Shown piece after piece: positions 9,278 to 17,300 of a stretch of DNA of 64,000 nt. Below the pieces are notes generated by a model that was given only the letters and a program-made list of their open reading frames with translations, ran no database searches and had not been told where the DNA came from. The stretch comes from Microbacterium sp. LWO14-1.2 (lineage in GTDB: Bacteria > Actinomycetota > Actinomycetes > Actinomycetales > Microbacteriaceae), in assembly GCF_038397715.1 (NCBI RefSeq), contig NZ_CP151633.1, positions 1,302,001 to 1,366,000 of the forward strand, in the 5' to 3' direction. Position 1 is the first letter of the stretch. Every line of letters starts with the position of its first letter. Position numbers and translations under genes: made by a program.

Positions 9278-10582
9278 TCATGGCTGTGGATGACTCCGCG
9301 CAGGGGCGCTGAGCGCCGGAACGGCAGAGGGCTCGGTCAGGAACTCGGATGCAGGATGCCGTGCTCCCCCGCGCGTCGCGTCGTTCGCCCACGTGATCGC
9401 GAGGCCGACGCAGAACCAGAGGAACATGCTGTACTGCGTGATCAGCGCCACGACGACGAGGCTCGGGAGCTGTCCGACGACTGCGAGGGACGCGGCGTTG
9501 CGGGTCGACCGGCGGACCGCGATCAGCGCCGCGCACACGATCGCGGCCATGATCAGCAGCGTCGGGACCCAGCCGTAACGGAGCAGGGTGAGCACGAGCG
9601 CGTTGTCGATGGACCGGGCGAAGTAGCCGAGGTAGTAGTCCCCCGAGACCAGCGATTCCCAGTCGCCGGGGTTGCCGAACGGCTGCACCTGTTCGAGCAG
9701 CACCAGCAGGTCGGTGCGGTAGTCGGCGCTGCCGCCCGCCTCCTCACCCGCTGCGCCGAACACGGTGTCGATGATCGGCAGGACGATCGCCGTGCCCAGC
9801 AGACCCGCGGCGGCGACGGCGACGCGGAACCGCGTCGAGACCCCTGCGATGAGGAAGGTCGAGAGCACGAGCGTGAGCACGAGCGTGATGAGCCCCGCAC
9901 GACTGAAGGTCAGCACCGTCGCGACAGCGATGATCAGCACACCGGCGATCTTGGGGAGCAGACGCCAGCGCGTGGCGACGACGAACGCTGACGACATCGC
10001 GAGAGCGGCCCCGAGCGCGATCGAGTGACCGAACGCCCCCTCGACGCGCAGCAGACCGCCGCGCTCCTGGAGGGGGCTCCACGTGTCGTACACGACTCCC
10101 GAGCCCGGCACCAGCACGAAGGGGTTGAACGACGTCACGAACTCCACGACCGCGAGGGCCGCGGCGATGATGGCCACGACCGAGATCGTGGTCGTCACCC
10201 ACGCGGTGTCGACGCGCGCGAGCAGGACACGCCCCCAGATGTAGGGGATGATCCACTCCAGCATCGCCGCGACGAGCGACGCGAGGTCGACGGAGCCGAA
10301 GCCGTAGAGCCCGGCGACCACGAGCACGAAGGACGCGACCCACGCGTCGGCCGCGCGCAGCGGCACGATCGACCAGTTGACGACGATCAGCAGAGCCGTG
10401 AGCAGCGTGATCGCCGCCCAGTAGAAACCGAGGTTCGCTCCCACCCAGATCGGGACGAAGAAGAGCACGCACGTCCAGACCGCGAACGCCGCCCTCGGCA
10501 GCATCCGGAAGAGGAGCACCGCGATGGCTCCCGCGGCGATCGCTCCGACGGCGAGCAGCACGATCGGAACGGCAGTGGTCAT
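9278..10582 (-). CDS. O-antigen polymerase/ligase-like membrane protein (Wzy type)
   Basis: A 434-residue polytopic protein with about 11 to 12 predicted membrane helices. A large extracytoplasmic loop around residues 260-330 is followed by DNALVLTLLRYGWVPTLL, which resembles the HN-x-x-L...G signature of Wzy_C/O-antigen ligases. It lies between the tyrosine autokinase and the PKD proteins on the same strand, the usual place for the polymerase that joins flipped repeat units. Sequence families here are very divergent, so polymerase versus ligase is not settled. The C-terminal 25 residues are polar and Pro/Ser-rich. Confidence 0.85.
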   Translation of the reverse strand: MTTAVPIVLLAVGAIAAGAIAVLLFRMLPRAAFAVWTCVLFFVPIWVGANLGFYWAAITLLTALLIVVNWSIVPLRAADAWVASFVLVVAGLYGFGSVDLASLVAAMLEWIIPYIWGRVLLARVDTAWVTTTISVVAIIAAALAVVEFVTSFNPFVLVPGSGVVYDTWSPLQERGGLLRVEGAFGHSIALGAALAMSSAFVVATRWRLLPKIAGVLIIAVATVLTFSRAGLITLVLTLVLSTFLIAGVSTRFRVAVAAAGLLGTAIVLPIIDTVFGAAGEEAGGSADYRTDLLVLLEQVQPFGNPGDWESLVSGDYYLGYFARSIDNALVLTLLRYGWVPTLLIMAAIVCAALIAVRRSTRNAASLAVVGQLPSLVVVALITQYSMFLWFCVGLAITWANDATRGGARHPASEFLTEPSAVPALSAPARSHPQP

Positions 10583-10593
10583 GCGTCAGGATC

Positions 10594-13500
10594 TTACTCG
10601 GGTGCGGTGACGCGGAACGAGTCGAACGTCACACCCAGCGTCGCCGTGGACGAACCCGAACGATTCCCGCTCAGACCCACCGCACCCGACGCCGCCAAAG
10701 GAGCAGCATCCGTCGTGCTCAACTGCCACGCCGCCGGCTCCACCGACCCCGTCGCCCACACCTTCGCCTGCAACGCCACCGACGACGAACCCGTCACCGA
10801 CACCTTCAACGAATACGACGTGTTCGGCTGATACGTCAGACCCGACACCACCTGCGTCGCCAGCACCGTACCCTCACGATGCGCAACCAACCACACCATC
10901 CCATCCGGACGCAACCACGCCCGCACGAAGTACTTCCCCGCCGCCGAACTCCGAGCGATCACACCGATATACGACCCACCCGTCGAACTCGGCTGATCCA
11001 CCGAGAACTGCACCGACAACACCGCATCACCCACCGCCGTCGACCCCAACGTCGCATGACGCGTATCACCGGGAGCGAGTGCCATCCTGCCTCGACCGTC
11101 GCTCACCGAGGTCGTCGCCTGCGAGCCGCCCGCGATCGTCCAGGCGCCACCCGTGCCGGTGGCACCCCAGCCAGGACCCGCCGTGCGCTCGAACTCATCG
11201 GCCGCGAGCGCCGGGAGCTCCGACTTCACGGGCGGCGCCGTGACCGTCACCGCCCGGGTGGCGGCGTGCGTGACGCCGCGATCGTCGGTCACCGTCAGGG
11301 TGACCGTGTAGGTCCCCGCGGCGGCGAACACGTGGGAGGCGGTCCTCCCCGCGGACACGGCGCCGTCGCCCCAGTTCCACGAGTACGACGCGATCGTGCC
11401 GTCGGCGTCGGTCGACGTGGAGCCGTCGACGGATGCCGTCAGGTCGACGCTCGACGCGGTGAACGCGGCCGCAGGGGCGGTGTTCGGCGCCGGGATGTTG
11501 ATCAACCGCTCGGTCTTCGAGACGAGGTCGTTACTGTCGCGGACCGTGAGGCGCACCGTGTACGTCCCGGGCTGCGCGTATGCGTGCGTCGCCGCCGCCC
11601 CCGACCCGGCGGCGGAGCCGTCGCCCCAGTTCCACGAGTAGGACGAGACCGTCGCCGTGCCGGATGCCGCGGTCGCCGCGGCATCCACCGTCAGATCGAG
11701 TCCGGACGACGATGCCGTGAAGGCCGCAGCGGGTGGCAGGACGTTCCGGCCGATGCTGAAGTGCGTCTTCACCTGGTCCGCCGAGAGGGCCTGCGGATAG
11801 ACGGCGACCTCGTCGATCTTGCCCTGGAAGTTCATCGAGGTCGGAGCGAGCGGGTAACCGGACACGGAGTCGCCTCCGACGCGCCAGTACCCTCCGAAGG
11901 ACTGTCCCTTCGTCGCCGACGCATCCGTCGCGACGAGGACGCCGTCGACGTACAGCTTCATGCCGTACGAACTCTGGCTCGTGACGACGTGGTGCCACAC
12001 GCCGTCGTTCAACGCAGTCGGCGAGGTGACCGTCTTCACTCCGCTGCCGTTCGTGGCGAACACCACACGCCCGTCATCGGCCATGACCAGCTGTCGGTCG
12101 TACATGCCGGAGTTGCCGGTCGACGACGACCCCCAGCCGATGAGCTTGCCACCGGTCTTCGTCTCGGTCTTGAACCACAGCTCCGTCGTGAAGGCGCCGG
12201 GCGCGGAGCCCCACGCGGTCGCTGTCATGCGACCGTCGATCGTGCCGGAGAAGCTCGAGCCGTTCGGCGGTGTGTGTGCCACGTTCGCGGTGGTCGGGGT
12301 GACGCCGGTTCCGACGGTCGCGGTGTTCGCGCCGGTCCAGTCCTGAGTGGTGCCGCCCATCGGGTAGTACAGCTGGGGGCCGTCGGCGATCACGGCATCC
12401 GCGTAGGCCGACGGCGCGCTGGGCGCGACGGCGGTCACCGTCTGACTGCGGACCGCGTTCCCGTTGCCGTCGCGCGCCACCACCACGTACTGCTGACCCG
12501 CCCCGGCGCCCGCGGTCTCGTCCGTCAGCACGATCGGCGCACGCCTCCACCAGGTCGAATCGAGCGCGGTCGTCGCGACCAGGGAATCGTCACCGGCGCG
12601 CCTCAGCTCGTAGGTGAGCGACAGATCGTCACGATCCCAGTTGCTGCGGATGACGACCCGCACCCTGCCGGGGACGAGAGCGCGTGCCGTCGGCACCCAG
12701 GTGGATGCCGAGAGTCGCGGCCCGTCCTTCGCACCGCCCGGGGGCGTGGTCGAGAAGCGCACGAGTCCCTCGAAGCGACCGTTGTTCACGGAGCGGAACT
12801 CGCCGCCGATCGAGATCATCGAGCCGGTGCCCGTGATCGACAGGCCGGCCTGGCCCAGGCCGGTCGTGGTCCCGACCGCCCAGTCCGGCGACCAGGCGTA
12901 GGCGGACGGCGCCGGAGTGCCCTGCCAGTTCACGTAGTTGCCGTCGGGCTGACGGCCGAGAGTCCCGCGGGCCTCGGCGGTGAACGCCTCGGAGTACCGG
13001 TGGGTGCGGGGACTCTGCTCGGGGTGCATCCCCATGGTCTCGCACGCGTGCGTGTGGCTGGTCGTGTAGACGACCTTGCCGGTGGAGTAGACGCCGTAGT
13101 GGTCGCCGAGGCAGTCGGCGATCCAGCGCACCGCCCCCGTCCCCGCCTCCGCGGCGAACGTGCCCTCGAGGTTCGCGACGGCGGGGCCGGCGAACGCCCA
13201 GCCGGTCCCGTACACGGCACCGGCGTCGGCTGCGAGACCGAAGATCCCCGCCTTGCCCGCCGTCGTACCGGCGTTGCTGCCGTTCTTCACGGTCTTCGGC
13301 AGCGCCCAGCCTGTGTCGAGTCCTCCGGTGATCTTGTCGACGGCCGCAACGCCGCGCATGGCGGTGTCGCCGTTCACCTGCGAGAAGCGGCCGGCGACGA
13401 TGACGTTCCGTCCCGCGGGGTCCATCACCAGGGCATCCACCTGGAGATCCGACTGCGGCGCCCACGGCTGGACGGCGCCGGTCGCCGCGGTGAAGGCGGC

Positions 13501-14112
13501 GAGGTTCTTGCGCGCCGCGCCGTTGCCCTGTGTGAAGAGTCCGCCCGCGTACACGGTCTCCCCCGAGGTCGCCAGTGCGTAGACCCCGCTGCCGCCGATC
13601 GACGGCGCGAATCCGGGGACGAGCTCGCCGGTCCTGGCGTCGATAGCGGCGATGTTCCAGCGCGAGGCGCCGTTGACCTGGTTGAAGGAGCCGCCGATGT
13701 AGATGCGGGTGCCGTCGGGCGAGGCCGCGACCGCCTTGACGACGCCGTTGACCTTGGGCGCGAACGGCAGCAGCTGACCGGTCTCGATGTCGTACGCGAG
13801 CACGTTCGACCGGGCGGTGAGCTTCGCACCCGGTGCGGCCAGGGGTTCGCGGGCGTTGTCGAACTTGCCCACCGCGTACACGGTGGAGCCGATCATGGTC
13901 TGCGCCCACACGTATCCGTTGTCGATCTGCACGGTCGGGATCGGATCCGACGTGACGACGTTCTCATCGCGTTGCAGGAGCGGCGGCGGTGACGACGGTT
14001 CCGCGGCCACCGCCGCCTGCGCTCCCAGCGCGGTCATGCCTGCGACGAGCAGACCCGCCGTCAGGACGACGGCGAGAGATCGGCGCGCACGGCGCACGAA
14101 AGAGTTCCCCAT
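10594..14112 (-). CDS. Large secreted beta-propeller/LamG/PKD protein
   Basis: A 1172-residue secreted protein. The ATG at 14112 starts a signal peptide (RRARRSLAVVLTAGLLVAG, cut after AVA). Residues about 40-430 carry a propeller-like repeat (IYIGGSFNQVNG, VYAGGLFTQGNG, VIVAGRFSQVNGD). About 590-785 is a LamG/concanavalin-like fold (ELWFKTETKTGG, DGVWHHVVTSQ, KLYVDGVLVA). Two PKD domains (SYSWNWGDG motifs) follow, then a C-terminal module of about 200 residues shared with two neighbours. There is no membrane anchor or LPXTG motif, so it is probably released or held by carbohydrate binding. The gene's last 466 bases are almost identical to those of the next gene. Its 5' UTR carries G-run hairpins and paired TGGGGA boxes. 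Confidence 0.9.
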   Translation of the reverse strand: MGNSFVRRARRSLAVVLTAGLLVAGMTALGAQAAVAAEPSSPPPLLQRDENVVTSDPIPTVQIDNGYVWAQTMIGSTVYAVGKFDNAREPLAAPGAKLTARSNVLAYDIETGQLLPFAPKVNGVVKAVAASPDGTRIYIGGSFNQVNGASRWNIAAIDARTGELVPGFAPSIGGSGVYALATSGETVYAGGLFTQGNGAARKNLAAFTAATGAVQPWAPQSDLQVDALVMDPAGRNVIVAGRFSQVNGDTAMRGVAAVDKITGGLDTGWALPKTVKNGSNAGTTAGKAGIFGLAADAGAVYGTGWAFAGPAVANLEGTFAAEAGTGAVRWIADCLGDHYGVYSTGKVVYTTSHTHACETMGMHPEQSPRTHRYSEAFTAEARGTLGRQPDGNYVNWQGTPAPSAYAWSPDWAVGTTTGLGQAGLSITGTGSMISIGGEFRSVNNGRFEGLVRFSTTPPGGAKDGPRLSASTWVPTARALVPGRVRVVIRSNWDRDDLSLTYELRRAGDDSLVATTALDSTWWRRAPIVLTDETAGAGAGQQYVVVARDGNGNAVRSQTVTAVAPSAPSAYADAVIADGPQLYYPMGGTTQDWTGANTATVGTGVTPTTANVAHTPPNGSSFSGTIDGRMTATAWGSAPGAFTTELWFKTETKTGGKLIGWGSSSTGNSGMYDRQLVMADDGRVVFATNGSGVKTVTSPTALNDGVWHHVVTSQSSYGMKLYVDGVLVATDASATKGQSFGGYWRVGGDSVSGYPLAPTSMNFQGKIDEVAVYPQALSADQVKTHFSIGRNVLPPAAAFTASSSGLDLTVDAAATAASGTATVSSYSWNWGDGSAAGSGAAATHAYAQPGTYTVRLTVRDSNDLVSKTERLINIPAPNTAPAAAFTASSVDLTASVDGSTSTDADGTIASYSWNWGDGAVSAGRTASHVFAAAGTYTVTLTVTDDRGVTHAATRAVTVTAPPVKSELPALAADEFERTAGPGWGATGTGGAWTIAGGSQATTSVSDGRGRMALAPGDTRHATLGSTAVGDAVLSVQFSVDQPSSTGGSYIGVIARSSAAGKYFVRAWLRPDGMVWLVAHREGTVLATQVVSGLTYQPNTSYSLKVSVTGSSSVALQAKVWATGSVEPAAWQLSTTDAAPLAASGAVGLSGNRSGSSTATLGVTFDSFRVTAPE
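10607..11072. repeat. 466-bp near-identical block, copy A
   Basis: This block matches 14323-14788 without gaps, with about four mismatches by my count. It encodes the last ~155 residues of the C-terminal module. Within it Leu is mostly TTG (8 of 11 in the part I decoded) and Gly is GGT/GGG, unlike the CTG/CTC and GGC of the flanks. Similarity drops sharply at 11072. Confidence 0.93.
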
Positions 14113-14120
14113 GTGTTGTT

Positions 14121-14134
14121 TCCCCACTCCCCAG
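14121..14134 (-). promoter_or_regulatory. Paired TGGGGA boxes before the first PKD gene
   Basis: On the coding strand the leader holds CTGGGGAGTGGGGA, 8 bases before the ATG at 14112. The downstream copy can serve as the ribosome binding site. Similar pairs precede three other genes of this locus. Confidence 0.6.
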
Positions 14135-14137
14135 AAT

Positions 14138-14176
14138 GAGGGGTTCCCCAACCCCTCAATCGCCTCCCCAAAGGCG
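14138..14176 (-). promoter_or_regulatory. Two leader hairpins with G-rich loops
   Basis: Two short inverted repeats sit in the leader of the 10594-14112 gene. One has 8-bp arms at 14138-14145 and 14150-14157 with a GGGG loop on the mRNA. The other has 5-bp arms at 14161-14165 and 14172-14176 with a TTGGGG loop. Together with the paired boxes there are five GGGG runs in about 55 nt. Confidence 0.55.
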
Positions 14177-14253
14177 ACGTTCCACGGTATCGCGGCCGTG
14201 TTCACGGATTCCTCGGGGATGTGTGAAAACAGTCCGGCGTCCTCGGGAACGAA

Positions 14254-14297
14254 GAGAACCACCCGCCGGATCCGTGCGGATCCGGCGGGTGGTTCTC
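14254..14297. terminator. Terminator hairpin after the second PKD gene
   Basis: A perfect 21-bp inverted repeat (arms 14254-14274 and 14277-14297, two-base loop) lies 16 bp beyond the stop of the minus-strand gene ending at 14313. The arms begin with GAGAACC, and the transcript has no clear U tract. It separates the two PKD genes and suggests that each has its own transcript. Confidence 0.85.
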
Positions 14298-14312
14298 AGG
14301 AGAGGAAGGTGG

Positions 14313-17300
14313 TTACGGTGCCGTGACGCGGAACGAGTCGAACGTCACACCCAGCGCGGCCGTGGACGAACCCGAACGATTCCCGCTCAGACCCACCGCA
14401 CCCGACGCCGCCAAAGGAGCAGCATCCGTCGTGCTCAACTGCCACGCCGCCGGCTCCACCGACCCCGTCGCCCACACCTTCGCCTGCAACGCCACCGACG
14501 ACGAACCCGTCACCGACACCTTCAACGAATACGACGTGTTCGGCTGATACGTCAGACCCGACACCACCTGCGTCGCCAACACCGTACCCTCACGATGCGC
14601 AACCAACCACACCGTCCCATCCGGACGCAACCACGCCCGCACGAAGTACTTCCCCGCCGCCGAACTCCGAGCGATCACACCGATATACGACCCACCCGTC
14701 GAACTCGGCTGATCCACCGAGAACTGCACCGACAACACCGCATCACCCACCGCCGTCGACCCCAACGTCGCATGACGCGTATCACCGGCGATCAGAGAGA
14801 GCTTGCCCTTGCCGTCCGCGACCGTGGCGGCGGCCTGCGAGCCGCCGGTGATCGTCCAGGCGCCACCGGTGACCGCGGAGCCCCAGCCAGGACCCGCCGT
14901 CCGCTCGAACTCATCGGCCGCGAGCGCCGCCGGGTCGACCGGAGGCTGCGGGTCGACGGGAGGAGCCGTGACCGTGACCTGACGCGTCGTCGTGTTCGTC
15001 GCGCCCTTGTTGTCGGTCACGGTCAGGGTGACCGTATAGGTGCCGGCCGCGGCGTAGGTCCGCGAGCTCGTCGCCCCGGTGCCGGTCGTGCCGTCGCCGA
15101 AGTTCCACGCGTACGACGCGATGGTGCCGTCGGAGTCGGTCGAGGCGCTGCCGTCGACGTTCACCGTGAGCGCCGAGGGAGTCGCCGTGAAGGAGGCGAC
15201 CGGAGCGGCGTTCGTGGGCTCCGGCTGCGGCTCCGGCTGCGGCTCGGGCTGCGGAGCGGCACCGAGGTTCTTGACCGTGAAGTCGTCGAACGTCGCGATG
15301 TTCGTGCCGGTCGCACTGCCTGCGCGGTACGAGAACACGGTCGGCGCACCGGCCACCTGCAGCGCCGGAGTGGCGTCGGTGGTCGACAGCTGCCAGTTCG
15401 CGGGCTCTGCCGCGCCGCTGGCCCACAGCTTCGCACGGATGGTGGTGGTGGAGGACCCGGAGGTCTCCATCGCCAGGTTGAACGTGCTGCCGGCCGACCA
15501 GGTCAGCCCGGCGACGGCCGTGCTCGCGATGGCGGTGCCGTTGCGGTGGATGACCAGCCACGTCGTGCCGTCGGCGCGGTGCCAGGCGAGCGCCCGGTAG
15601 CCGTTGTTGCCGGAGCGGCGAGCGCCGAGACCCTCGTACGCGACTCCCGTCGACGGACCGGAGGTCAGCGTGTAGGTGATCCGCGACTCGGTGTCGCGCA
15701 GGGACGTTCCCTGCAGCAGCATCTCGCGCGTCTCGCCCGCGGTGAGGTTGATGCGTCCGACGCCGTCGGCGACCGAGGTGACGGCGGCCGAGCCGCTCAT
15801 CGGCGCCCAGGTGCCACCGGCATCCGCTGCTCCCCAGCCGCTCGAGACGACCCGACCGAAGGAGTCGGATGCCGCGAACACCTGCGCCTGCACGGTGACC
15901 GACTTGGTCTGGCTGGCCGTCGCGCCGAGGCTGTCGGTCACGGTCAGCGTGATGTCCTTCGCCCCGCCCTGCGCGTAGGTGTGGCTGGCCGTCGCACCCG
16001 TGCCTGCGGCCGTGCCGTCGCCCCAGTTCCACGAGTAGGTCAGGGTCGCCCCGTCGGACGCGCTCGACCCCGTTCCGGAGACGTCGACCCGGAGGCCGGA
16101 GGCCGTCGAGGTGAACGCCGCGACCGGGTTGGCGTGCGTCGTGACGGCGTCACGAGTGGTCGAGGCGGAGCCGCCGCGGTCGTCCGTCACGGTGAGCGTC
16201 ACGGTGCGGGTGCCGGGCGTCGCGTAGACGTGGCTCGCGACCTGGCCGGTCGACGTGGTGCCGTCGCCCCAGTTCCAGTCGTACGAGACGATCGTCCCGT
16301 CGGAGTCCGTGGATGCCGAGGCATCGGCCGAGACCGAGAGCCCGGAACCCGTGACGACGAACGACGGAGCGGGCAGCACGTTCGGCGCCTGGACCACGAC
16401 CGTCTTCTCGACCGTGGTCGAGAGGTCGTTGCTGTCGGTCACCGTGAGCTTCGCTGTGTAGGTGCCCGCAGCGCCGTAGGTGTGCGACACGGTCTTGCCG
16501 GTGCCGGCCGGTGTCCCGTCGCCGAAGTCCCAGCGGTAGCCGGAGATCGTGGCGGGGGCGGTCGGCGCCGAGGCGCTCGCGTCGAACGCGACCGAGAGGT
16601 CGGTCGGGGTCGCCGTGAAGTCCGCGGTCGGGGCGACGAAGCCCTTGCCGACGCCGTAGTGCGTGCGCACCTGCGCCGCGGTGAGCGGGTAGGAGTACAC
16701 CGCGACCTCGTCGATCGAGCCCGCGAAGTAGTACGAGCTCGGTCCCGACGGCCAGCCGCCGATGTTGTCGCCGCCCACTCGCCAGTATCCGACGTATCCC
16801 TCGGCGTCCGTCGCTCCGGGGAGCGAGGAGGCGAGCGTTCCGTCGACGTACAGCTTCATGCCGGACGAGTCCTGCGACGCGACCACGTGGTGCCACTCGC
16901 CGTCGTTGAGGGCGGTGTTGTTCTGCACCGTCTGCGTGCTGCCGTTGTAGGCGCCGAAGATGATGCGGCCGTTGTTCGTCATGTAGATGTGACGGTCGTA
17001 GCTTCCCGACTCACCGGTCGCCGAGCTGCCGTAGCCCAGCAGCTTGCCTCCCGACGTCGTGGTGGTCTTGAACCACAGCTCGGTCGAGAACTGCTTCGGC
17101 GCTGCCACGCGGTTGCTCGCCGCCACGAGGCCCGAGTTGTTCCCGCTGAACGAGGACGCTCCGGTGATGGTGTTCTTCACACCCGTCTGGGTCTGGCTGA
17201 CGCCGGAGCCGAAGGTCGGGGTGTTCGACCCCGCCCAGTCCTGGTTGACGGTGCCGAGCGGGTAGTACAGCTGCGGCTCGTCGGCCGTGACGGTGTCGAC

